From Lepas anatifera (taxonomy: Eukaryota > Arthropoda > Thecostraca > Lepadidae), in NCBI GenBank assembly GCA_034440635.1, contig JAOTON010001597.1, positions 930,001 through 994,000 on the forward strand: DNA of 64,000 nt. The letters run 5' to 3'. Shown here piece by piece: positions 1-9,381 of this stretch. Positions within the stretch are counted from its first letter, which is position 1, and each line of letters begins with the position of its first letter. The notes below the pieces were generated by a model. The model saw only the letters and a program-made list of their open reading frames with translations. It was not told where the DNA came from and ran no database searches. Both the position numbers and the translations under genes were made by a program.

Positions 1-1520
1 TCCCAGGCAAGTGGAAACTCGGTAGTGTTGTACCGATTTTCAAGAAAGGCGACAAGCAAATCCCAAGTAATTACCGTCCAGTCAGCCTGACATCTGTGAC
101 CTGCAAAGTTCTCGAATCCATTGTTAAGGATGCAATACTGCAGCACCTACATCAGCACCAACTCTTGTCAAATAGCCAACATGGATTTCGACCCAAGCGC
201 TCTTGCGACTCGCATCTCCTCGAAGTGTTGGAAGATTGGACACAGCTGCTCGAACAGTCCCATCCAGTGGATTCTATATACCTGGACTTTCAGAAAGCTT
301 TTGACAAGGTCCCACACGCACGGTTATTGCACAAAATTGAGGGTTATGGAGTGACGGGTAAGCTACTTGGCTGGATAAAAGCGTTTCTGACTGACAGATT
401 TCAACGTGTTTCGGTGGCCAGCTCGGTCTCCGACTGGACCATGGTAACTAGCGGAGTTCCACAGGGATCGGTTCTGGGACCATTGCTGTTCCTCCTTTAT
501 ATTAACGATCTTCCGAACCACGTCCAGTCCAGCGTCAAAATCTTTGCTGACGACACGAAAATCTACAACACGGCTGACAATCCTAACTCTGTCAAATCCC
601 TCCAAGATGACATCGATAGGGTTCACAAGTGGTCGGAAGTGTGGCAGCTCCGCTTTAATGTCCAAAAGTGTGCTGTCCTTCATATTGGCAGGAACAACAA
701 CTACCACACGTACACCATGGGGGGAATTCCACTGAACACGACACAAGTGGAGCGGGACCTAGGAGTTCTTGTTGACCGTGAGCTGAAGTTCAGGGAACAC
801 GCGTCATCAGCAATCTCCAAAGCCACACGTGTTCTAGCGGTCATCCGTAAATCATTTGCTCACATTGACTCGTTTACGCTGCCCTTCCTTTACAAAGCCC
901 TAGTTCGCCCTCTGCTTGAGTATGGGAACGTGTCATGGGGCCCTTTCAATCGTGCCGACGAGATATCGCTCGAAAGGGTCCAGCGCCGTGCCACCCGTAT
1001 GATAAGTTCTATCAGAGAGCTTCCCTACTCGCAAAGGCTTCTTAGACTCAGGATGCCGTCTTTGTATTACAGGAGACGCCGTGGCGACATGATTAAGGTA
1101 TTCCAACTTCTGCACGGGGCCATAGACCAGGACCCCTCCCAGTTTCTCTGCTTAGATAGGGGCTCCCGTACCCGCGGCCACGCGTGGAAGTTGGTCAAAC
1201 CAAGTGCGACATCTAGAGCACGTCGCTCGGCATTCAGCTGTCGTATAGTTAATGACTGGAACTCCTTACCCACAACGGTGGTCGAAGCCCGCTCTATAGA
1301 TCAGTTTAAGGCAAGACTGGACTCCCACTGGACACACCTGATGTATGAGACCCCCGACTGACGCAGTCACTGACACCTCACGACTGCGTGGGAAACCCCA
1401 CTCGGGCGAACGCCCGGACGAGAGTGAAGACCTTAGATGAATGAGCTCGTCAGAGAACGGAACCGGCAGGCCACAAGGGCCTCCAAAATTTTCCGATAAT
1501 TGTAGGTAAGGTAAGGTAAG
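1..1520 (+). mobile_element. Non-LTR retrotransposon, 3' part (reverse transcriptase), cut by window edge
   Basis: The reading frame is open from the first bases of the window to a stop at 1361 and encodes a LINE reverse transcriptase without its N-terminal part. Visible motifs are the palm segment YLDFQKAFDKVPH (about nt 280-320), SGVPQGSVLGPLLFLLYIND (about nt 450-510) and the catalytic box FADDTK (about nt 543-560). A long C-terminal region follows, rich in Arg and Trp, as is usual for CR1/Jockey-like elements. After the stop there is about 160 bp of 3' UTR, ending in a short GGTAA tandem at about 1503-1520, the kind of microsatellite tail these elements carry. Any endonuclease domain would lie outside the window. 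Clade assignment is tentative. The frame is intact over at least 420 codons, so the copy is fairly young. Confidence 0.88.
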
Positions 1521-1582
1521 TTGTCAATGCAGGTACTACAGTTTACCAACGAGATGTTATGAATGAAAATTTAGCTAGAGAA

Positions 1583-3382
1583 TTAGTAGTTGTCAATGTA
1601 TAGTTTTTTTGCTACCTTTTTAAAGAAAGTTTTAGATTTTGGTATGTCTTGCAAGTTTCTAATTTTGGGGGCAACAACACGGTTCCATGTTCTCGGAGCA
1701 GATACAAACACGGACAATTTACGGTACATTGTTGAGGCGAAAGGTACTTCAAAGTGTTGAATTTGCCGTGTGTTTCTTTGTATTCTATTGTTGGTAAAGA
1801 GTGTAAGAGAGTCAGATACCGCTAATGGAAGGCGGCCGCAAAGGAAGTCATGCATGAGGTTTAAGTGAGTGAATTCTACCAGATTTTTTAGCTTCAAGAT
1901 ACCATATTTTTTGAAGATTAGATTTGTATGTGCAAGTCTATCGGCTCCGTCAATTATTCTAACTATCCTTTTTTGTAGTGTGATGAGTCTGTGTAATTTG
2001 TACTCAAAGGTACTACCCCATAGCTGGATACAATATGTTAGGTATGGCAAAACAAGGGCATTATATAAGAGGAAAAGGTGAGTGGAGTTTAGTATGTGAC
2101 TGCATCTTTTTATGATACCAATATTTCTGGAGACTGAATTTTCGACAGATTTAATTTGGGTCGTCCACCTTAGATCCTCGTCAATTTGAACACCGAGGTA
2201 TTTGGTTGAAAATTTTCTTGTGAGAGGTATGCTGTTTACTTTAATTTGGAGTCGGTCTTCTGGGTTATGGGAAAATAATTGAAAAGTTGATTTCTTAGCA
2301 TTCAGGGTCAATCTGTTGCAGTTCAACCACTGACAGATATCTAAAATACTAGAGTCAATATCATTTTGGAGGGTCTGCAGAGAGTCTGAGACAAAGAAGA
2401 GAGCTGTGTCGTCGGCGAAGAGGTAGAAAGTGGGAGTTGGAGAGCTTCTATGTAGATCATTGATGTAAAGGAGGAAAAGAAGGGGCCCGAGGACAGAGCC
2501 TTGAGGCACGCCAAGTGACGTTGATCTGGGGATATCCGATCTGATAGAGTTAAATTTCACTATTTGTTTTCTATTGGAAAGGTAGGATTCAAAGAATTTT
2601 AGGCTAACATCATTAATTCCATATTTTGATAGTTTTGCAAGCAGAATTTCGTGGTTCACGGTGTCAAAAGCTTTGCAGAAATCCAAATATACTGTAGCGC
2701 ATACTTTTTTGGAGACAAGGGCTGAGGTTAATTTATCATGCAAAAGAGCAATAGGCATATATGTGCTATGATCTTTGCGGAATCCGAATTGGTTTTGGAA
2801 GATAATGTTGTGTTCGGCTAGAAATTGGGTAATTTCCGAGTGGACAATTTTTTCGAGCACCTTGGAGAGAATTGGCAGTAGAGAAATTGGTCGATAATTG
2901 TTGCAGTTAGAGTGGTCACCACTCTTGTGGATGGGAACCACTAACGCCAGCTTAAATTGGTCTGGAAAAACTCCAGTAGAGAGACAAAGATTAAATAGAT
3001 AGCTCAAATGACGGGATATTGAGGTGGATATCAGTTTAAGAATTTTAGATGAGATACCATCAGATCCACCTCCTGTTGATTTAAGGGAAGATATAATTGA
3101 TTCAATTGCAGCTGCATCAATAGGGCTGAAATAAAATTGCTGGCTCTGGGAGTTAGGGACAAACCGCAGAGGATCCAAGGTGGACGATGGAAGAGCATTG
3201 TCTAGTGTTGAGGCAATATTTGTAAAGAAAATGTTGAAATGGTCGGCTATCTTTTGTGGATCCACTTCTAGTTGGTTGTTTATCTGAAATTGTTCTGGAA
3301 GATCTCTTTTTACTTTACGCCTATGGGTTAAGTCTAACAATGTACACCAAAGTTTTTTAGGGCTGGACTGTACTTCTTCCAA
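1583..3382 (-). CDS. LINE ORF2, reverse transcriptase part (599 aa)
   Basis: This encodes the reverse transcriptase of a second non-LTR retrotransposon, on the opposite strand to the one at 1-1520. Motifs in order are a fingers segment with NYRPISLLPILSK, YLDFCKAFDTVNHEIL, GVPQGSVLGPLLFLLYINDL, and the catalytic FADDTALFF near residue 319. A C-terminal thumb/connection region containing YLGVQIDEDLRW follows. The motif set fits the CR1/L2 group. It overlaps the endonuclease frame at 3334-4665 by about 50 bp in another frame, so ORF2 is split by one frameshift near 3370-3382. The reading frame is otherwise unbroken. The short 3' UTR runs to about 1521, where it abuts the tail of the other LINE. 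Confidence 0.88.
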   Translation of the reverse strand: MEEVQSSPKKLWCTLLDLTHRRKVKRDLPEQFQINNQLEVDPQKIADHFNIFFTNIASTLDNALPSSTLDPLRFVPNSQSQQFYFSPIDAAAIESIISSLKSTGGGSDGISSKILKLISTSISRHLSYLFNLCLSTGVFPDQFKLALVVPIHKSGDHSNCNNYRPISLLPILSKVLEKIVHSEITQFLAEHNIIFQNQFGFRKDHSTYMPIALLHDKLTSALVSKKVCATVYLDFCKAFDTVNHEILLAKLSKYGINDVSLKFFESYLSNRKQIVKFNSIRSDIPRSTSLGVPQGSVLGPLLFLLYINDLHRSSPTPTFYLFADDTALFFVSDSLQTLQNDIDSSILDICQWLNCNRLTLNAKKSTFQLFSHNPEDRLQIKVNSIPLTRKFSTKYLGVQIDEDLRWTTQIKSVENSVSRNIGIIKRCSHILNSTHLFLLYNALVLPYLTYCIQLWGSTFEYKLHRLITLQKRIVRIIDGADRLAHTNLIFKKYGILKLKNLVEFTHLNLMHDFLCGRLPLAVSDSLTLFTNNRIQRNTRQIQHFEVPFASTMYRKLSVFVSAPRTWNRVVAPKIRNLQDIPKSKTFFKKVAKKLYIDNY

Positions 3383-4665
3383 TTTTCTCTGGTAATAATC
3401 CTTTTAGCTGCTCGAATGGTGCTGACCAAGATGTTGCGGTAATCCTTGTAGGCTCTTTCATCATCCGGGCTCAGGGAGCGGATGTATTTTGTATAGAGGT
3501 CGTTCTTCTTATTGATTGATTGAAGGAGAGCAAAAGAAATCCAGGGCTGTTTTGGGACATGTTTTCTACCTGTCTTTTTTATTGAAAGTTTAGCTATCTC
3601 TTCTGACAAAGTTGATTGGACAAACTCAGCCGCCAATGAGGGATCCTGAATCGCAAAAATGGCATCTAGTTTAGAAGATATGTTAAATTTTAGGGCCTCA
3701 ATGTTCCTGAAGTCAAATGAAATATTGTTTACTTGATGTACTGTTGGAGTTTTCATTTTACAATGAAGTTTCAGAGTAATTGGAAAGTGATCGCTAATGT
3801 CCGAAGTCAAGACAGAAGATGAGCGAATCAGGGAGATGTCATTAGTGAAGAAATTGTCAATAAGAGTTTTAGAGTATGGGGTGGCTCTGGTGGGAATAGA
3901 AATACAAGGGAAGTAGCCATAAGAGATGAGTGATTGAATGTAAGTTGAAATAAGTTCAGAATTTTGAAATTTAAGGAGATCTAAGTTAAAGTCTCCTCCA
4001 AAGATACATGTTTTCTTTTCCTTGGAGATTGCTTCTAATGTTCCTTCAAGATAATCAAGAAAAATGGCCGAGGGGGAGGACGGTGATCTGTAGCAGGACC
4101 CTATAATGAGCTGAAATGGGACAATGTTGCTTATTTCCAGAAAAATTGATTGATGTTGAAGACATGAAGATTCTATATCTGTTCTTCTTTTGTATGGAAT
4201 TTTGTCTGATATAAAAATACCAGCACCCTTGCCCCTGAATTCAGGAGGGGATGAATATTCAAAGACATAGTTTTCTAAAGCATAAGATTCTTGAGCTTCT
4301 GGAGCAAGCCATAATTCTGTTACAAGAATAACATGTGGCCTTGGGCTCAAAGTATTTATCAACTGCCGGAGGTTATCAAAATTTTTTGGTAAAGAGCGTA
4401 TATTCAAATGGAGGATGAAACAATGAGCAGAGACTATCCCTGAGCTATTGAACTGGGAACAGCTTTCATAACTACACGAATCTAACAAGTTTGATAAATT
4501 GGGGGGAACAAAATCATCTTGGTCAGCACTGAAATAGCAAGGTTTAAACCTTGGGTATTGATCAGTTATCCACTGGGGGTTAAATGACATGCAGGAATTA
4601 GGATTAGAATATAAAGTAAGTGAGGCTACTGAGGGTTTTAGGCAAAAGAGAGCACCAAGCACCAA
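3334..4665 (-). CDS. LINE ORF2, apurinic-like endonuclease part (443 aa)
   Basis: This is an exonuclease-endonuclease-phosphatase domain of the kind that nicks target DNA for LINE insertion. Visible family signatures are LHLNIRSLPKNFDNL, the acidic HVILVTELWL, CYRSPSS, GGDFNLDLLKF (about residue 220) and the terminal SDISDHFPI. The C-terminal linker ends in a stop about 16 codons after the frame in which the reverse transcriptase begins, so the two halves of one protein are separated by a single frame change. The first codons may lie slightly inside the ORF. Bases 4666-4851 upstream show no ORF and are probably the 5' UTR of this element. The element is nearly full length, about 3.1 kb. Confidence 0.85.
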   Translation of the reverse strand: MVLGALFCLKPSVASLTLYSNPNSCMSFNPQWITDQYPRFKPCYFSADQDDFVPPNLSNLLDSCSYESCSQFNSSGIVSAHCFILHLNIRSLPKNFDNLRQLINTLSPRPHVILVTELWLAPEAQESYALENYVFEYSSPPEFRGKGAGIFISDKIPYKRRTDIESSCLQHQSIFLEISNIVPFQLIIGSCYRSPSSPSAIFLDYLEGTLEAISKEKKTCIFGGDFNLDLLKFQNSELISTYIQSLISYGYFPCISIPTRATPYSKTLIDNFFTNDISLIRSSSVLTSDISDHFPITLKLHCKMKTPTVHQVNNISFDFRNIEALKFNISSKLDAIFAIQDPSLAAEFVQSTLSEEIAKLSIKKTGRKHVPKQPWISFALLQSINKKNDLYTKYIRSLSPDDERAYKDYRNILVSTIRAAKRIITRENWKKYSPALKNFGVHC

Positions 4666-4851
4666 GTAGACCCACCATATACAGACAAGATATGCTTCAT
4701 ATTAAACATATTAAACAGCAATGCAACCAAGAACAGTGATTACAATAATTACAAAATGCAACAGCTGCACAGTTGGACAATAAGGGATATACCTGAGGCA
4801 GAGCAGTCGGGGAAAGCCTAACAGATTCATTTTTGAAGGAAGACATTGAAC

Positions 4852-5579
4852 TCAAACATTATCTGTGTGGTCAGTGATAGTCATCGGAGAGCGGGGAATA
4901 ATCAGATGAGAGGCCACCGATGAGTCAGGGCCATGAATGAAGCCAGGCGGAGGCAGGTGAAGTGGTGGGACACCAGACAGGAGTGAGCCATGCTGCACAG
5001 TTGGTGCAGGAGTGCTGCTCGTGTTCCCCTCTCCACGACCAGGACCATCCGCAACACAGATAGGGTCAGCCCTGGAAGCGTGAACCTCGTCCACAGTAAT
5101 GCCCACTGAGGGCAAAGTGATCTCGCCATCCAGCGGCAAGCCTGATGGAGCCTGTAGAGCTGTTTCTACAACACAGCTCTTGCCAATGGGAGAAACTGAA
5201 TGAGTCCGCCCTGGGGCTCCACCTTCCCCAGCTGGGGGGCAGGTGTCCCGCAACGGAGAAGGCAGATGGCTAGCGTCTGATTTCCCCCGCAGGGCTGAAC
5301 CAACGTACAAGCGGCAGCATCACCAACCTCCTCCCGCAAAGTAAGGCCAGTGCCCCCAGCCCACCGCTGGACCACTCGATACCTCTGGATAGGGTGCTCA
5401 ATTTCATCATCCCTCACCTCCGCTGAGCAGGGAGCCGGCGATGATGTCACAACATTGTTGGTCACAGTTCCCCGTTGAGCTCTGGCTTGGGGGCGAGTTG
5501 GTGTTGGTGACACAACTCTCTTGGGCACAGTCTCCCGCAGTCCCAGGTCATGCCCACCCTCATGCCCATTTGTAGGCAT
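4852..5579 (-). other. Unassigned proline-rich open frames
   Basis: Two overlapping minus-strand frames (5166-5579 and 4852-5310) are rich in Pro, Gly, Thr and Ser and match no domain I recognise. They lie downstream, on the same strand, of the gypsy integrase tail at 6112, so they could be the 3' end of that element or of a second decayed one. They could also be chance open frames in GC-rich DNA. I do not assign a function. Confidence 0.25.
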
Positions 5580-6111
5580 CAGGTCCTAGCGAAATATTTT
5601 AACATTAATTAACATTCCTATGTTATACGTGAAGTAAAAGAGTGATTTGCCTTTTAGGTATATTAGGCTTTATCTAACTCATTTCAACAGCATCTGAAAC
5701 AGATGGTGTGGTTATATTACCTGCATGCAAGCCTGGCGTGTAGCACAATAGCGCTCCCAACATGCAACAGTGCCAGATGTGGAGCGGGCACCCATCAAAC
5801 GAGCATTTACAAGCCATGCATTTACACACCCCAATACATGCAAGCCAAGCACAGAAACACACAGATTACCACATTCTCCCATACCTCAGAAATATGCATG
5901 AGCACATTACCTTTAGTGCCTCAGCAATTAACTCAAGTGAACCTTTCCGCAGCACTGGGCGCAACTAGATTGGTTAAGCCCTGTTAGACGGGACAAGCAT
6001 GTACAAAACAAAACATCAGAATGTGAAATTATCCACTCACCTCCTGACACACGTACTAAACATCTTAATATGTGAGATCGATCTTCTCCCACAACATGGC
6101 TAATGCTCATG
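5580..6111. other. No gene recognised
   Basis: Only short frames without domain signatures occur here. If the gypsy fragment at 6112-7515 once had a 3' LTR, it should lie in this direction, but no second copy is present for comparison. Confidence 0.4.
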
Positions 6112-7515
6112 CTACATTTCGTAATCACGATAACGATCCGGTAAACAAGTGATCCTTGTGGAGCGTCTCAACATAGGAACAGGCTCCGGGATAGACTCTG
6201 ATGGTGGTTGATGTGTATTGCCTAAACCATCAGTGTGTTGCGCTTCTGACTCAGATGAATCAACTGCTGAGTTTTTCTTCTCTGGCAGAGGCTCAACTAT
6301 GTTGCGTGGAGCCCCTGAGTCAAGCGGATCGTCTGGTGGCGACACCAGGGCCTCGCTCGTGCCAGTACTTCCTCGTGGGGCTAGGTGTCTAACGGAGACA
6401 GTAGTCTCTCCCCCGTCAGCCAAGGGAACATGAGCATATTGTGGGTTTGCCTCCAGAAGCTCACAAAAGATATAATTTTTAAAAAACCCCGGGGGGGAAG
6501 GGAAAGACTTCAGATCGAATGTAGTGCATCTGGGAGAACCGACTCCCACTGTTAGACATCCAGACCTTGTGATCGCAGAACCATGGAAATGGCTCTCCAT
6601 ATAGTGCCATTATGCCGCTCCACCTGTTCGTTCCCTTGAGGATTAAACGCAGTAGTGCGACTGCATGATATTCCTCGAGTATGGAGAAACTTCTTCAGCT
6701 CCTCCGACATGAAGGACGAACCCCTATCGGAATGAACGTATACTGGCATGCCAAATATGGCAAAGTCTGCTCAAGCAGTCAATAACGGTACTGGAAGTCA
6801 TGTCTGAGCATGGGAACGCGAACGGGAATCTTGAAAACTCGTTCCCAATGACTAGCAAAAAACGTTTCTTTGATGTCGAAGGCAGAGGTCCCTTGAAATC
6901 AATGTTTAGTCTTTCAAAAGGTTGGGTAGCTTTAATCAACCTGCCCAGAGACGATGTATGAAACTGAGGTTTCATCTCAGCACACACTGGACATGGTGAA
7001 GTCATACTTCTGATATCATCTACAGAGTAGGGTAGATTTCTGCATCTAACAAAATGTGTCATCCTAGTTACCCCAGGGTGACATAGAGAGGCGTGGAGAT
7101 CTCTCAGGGTTGTCATATCCACAGAAGCACAAAAGTGTCGAGACGGTGCATCCGCTGCAGCGTTCTCTCGGCCAGGACGATACACGATATCATACGAAAA
7201 ACATGAGAGTTCTACGTGCCACTGCATGATCTTGTCATTTTTTATTTTTCCCGCCTGTTTTCCGTCAAACATGAAGGAAACAGATTTATGATCCGTGATC
7301 AACTGGAAAATGGCGTCCCAGCAGCAGATGTCTTCACTTCCGTAGAGCTTCGACTATCGCGTACGCCTCCTTTTCCACTGCAGAGTGTCGACATTCAGCA
7401 GCCGACAATGTGCGTGAGAAGAATGCTACGGGACGACCATTCTATAGCCAGCAACGTACCCTTCCATCCCTCATTGCACCCGTACCCACCCCCAGGGCAC
7501 TTCTTTTACACGGCT
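6112..7515 (-). pseudogene. Decayed Ty3/gypsy retrotransposon pol (RNase H and integrase)
   Basis: Read on the minus strand, the fragment starts inside the reverse transcriptase/RNase H region. Motifs include PVAFFSRTLSAAE, a HSAVEKEAYAIVEALRK segment and YRPGRENAAADAPSR at the end of RNase H. These are followed by the integrase zinc finger (HASLCHPG, then a CPVCAEM pair), the core segments NIDFKGPLP and HSDRGSSF, and a tail with LRRSTR. A stop interrupts RNase H at 7334-7336 and frames change near 6745 and 6590. The usual C-terminal integrase core seems deleted after NGTIWRAI. No env frame is visible. The upstream end stops at the TTAA that bounds the repeat element at 7520-8358, so that element inserted into it. 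The copy is certainly non-functional. Confidence 0.8.
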
Positions 7516-7519
7516 TTAA

Positions 7520-8358
7520 CACGCGCATTGACGGGGTCTGAGCCACATTCGCATTGACGGGGGGCGGGTACCCGCCGCCCCTAAGATCTCGAGAACCACG
7601 GTAGGTAGCGAAAAACGGTAAACGGCGTTGGGCTGCCCATCCACTTCTCCATCGAAAACATCTGCACCATTTTTTTGTCAGGTCACATTTAAGGTCACGA
7701 GAGGTCAAAACATGCAGTCATAGGGATAACATGTAAATTCAGTTTTTCGGCCGTTACATCTGAACAAGTAAAGATAGAGCAAAACGATTTGAACTATATG
7801 AATCCTCTCAGCAAGCCGAATCAAATGATATATAATTTGACCTTGCTAGGTCAAATCAAGGATTTGACCTGACCTGAGGTCAGGTCAGGGTCAAATTATA
7901 TAAAATGCATATCATTAGAACCGCAAAGCCCAGGCGAGTCTAATGCAGCTAAAATAAATGCTCTTTCACCATCCTTTACTGAGTTATTCCGTAAAAAACA
8001 TTTTTCCCATGTATTTCCAATGGAGAGGTCATGCCTCATACCTGACCTTAGGTCATTGATATCAAAAATACCGGAACATATTTTAGAGAACTCGGTGGGG
8101 CCATTATGTGATATGAGTTTCAATCCGATAAGTTCACCCTGCTCCGACTTATGCTATCTTAAACTTTTTTTGAGGTCGGGTCACTTGACCTGTACTGGTG
8201 ACCTGACCTGAGACGACCTAACCTTAAAATTTTCACATAAGTTGTAAAAATGATGAGGGAAAAGGTATGCCAAGTACGGCGGCGCTACGCGCCGCCGTTT
8301 TTCTGCCCTCTCCGAAAAACCCGAGGGGGCGGGTACCCGCCCCCCGTCAATGCGCGTG
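7520..8358 (+). mobile_element. TTAA-flanked repeat element, family A, copy A1 (839 bp)
   Basis: The element is bounded by TTAA at 7516-7519 and 8359-8362. Its ends are inverted repeats of CACGCGCATTGACGGGG, and this word appears a second time about 25 bp inside the left end, followed by a GC palindrome around GGTACC. The interior holds many AGGTCA/TGACCT hexamers, for example the block near 8170-8220. A conserved subterminal hairpin block (GCCGTTTTTCTGC near 8293) is followed by CCGAAAAACCC. There is no coding capacity. The TTAA duplication suggests mobilisation by a piggyBac-like transposase supplied in trans, which is an inference. Confidence 0.8.
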
Positions 8359-8362
8359 TTAA

Positions 8363-9381
8363 CAAAATGCGTTCAGACAGAACAGTTAACTCTCAAGTTG
8401 GCGGCTCTTTAATTTCGCGTTGACCTGACAGCAATGCCTCCCGGCATAATTGTTGTTGATAATACGGAAATACTAAATAAGTGTACAAAACATTAAATAA
8501 GTTTCTTAATCCTAACATGAAAGCTCCCATTTTCGTTCACGAATATAAATTCCATCCAACATGGTGAATTACCCTTTTTTCTTTGCAATCTCCGAGGCTC
8601 TCGGCCAAATCCACAAAGGAAAAAAGCTGCAACTAGTTACCTTTTTCTTCCATTGCATTTTCTGTGGATTGAGCCAAGATTTGCAAAGGCAAAAGAGGGC
8701 ATCGGCGTTAGCTCAAATTAGGTTAAATAAATGAAAATAAAATGCATATCATCGGAAAGAGGATGCTCTAAGGATTCCAATGATATACATATTTAAGCCA
8801 ATGCACCTACCAATGCAACTAAAACACTTTGCATAGGTCGGAAACGGTTTTTTAGCTCTCCTGAAAAGTTGACTTTCGGAGTTACCCTTTTATCCTTTGC
8901 ACGGCAGTGTGCTTCTTGTGTTGTGTACCCGCATGCCCTACGCTTGTGTCACGCCTGTGGGTGGTCTTGTAATGCACTATTTTGGGGGACGTGCTGGCCA
9001 CGCCTGAACGGACTCATGCCTGTGACCGCCTGGGTGTAATTTACACTGGAGGTTACAACGGGAAAAACGGGAAAAGTCGCGAAACCTGCAAAAAAATTGA
9101 AAAATGAAATGGCCTAATGCACATGGAATAAAATGCTTAGGCAGACACACTAGTCACCGGTCGTTGACTGATTGAGGATATGTGCAGACCACATCTGGAA
9201 GTTAAGTATATGACTTGCATAAATGGGGGTGATGTGTTTGACTGTGGTGCCTTATATTTCAGAATAATACAACATTTAGTAATACTATTTTGGCTCATTG
9301 CGCGGTCCAAATCCCTCACCGGAAGGTTGTGGTACTCTAGTTGCTAAGAAGTCCACTTCAAAGGAATTCAACTAAGCCAGC
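8363..9381. promoter_or_regulatory. Upstream region of NAA50, no gene seen
   Basis: AT-rich non-coding DNA between the TTAA element and the proposed first coding exon of NAA50. The core promoter should lie in its distal part, but no TATA box or initiator stands out. The stretch 8725-8830 weakly resembles family A interior sequence (ATGCATATCATCGGAAAG) and may be an old relic. Confidence 0.3.
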
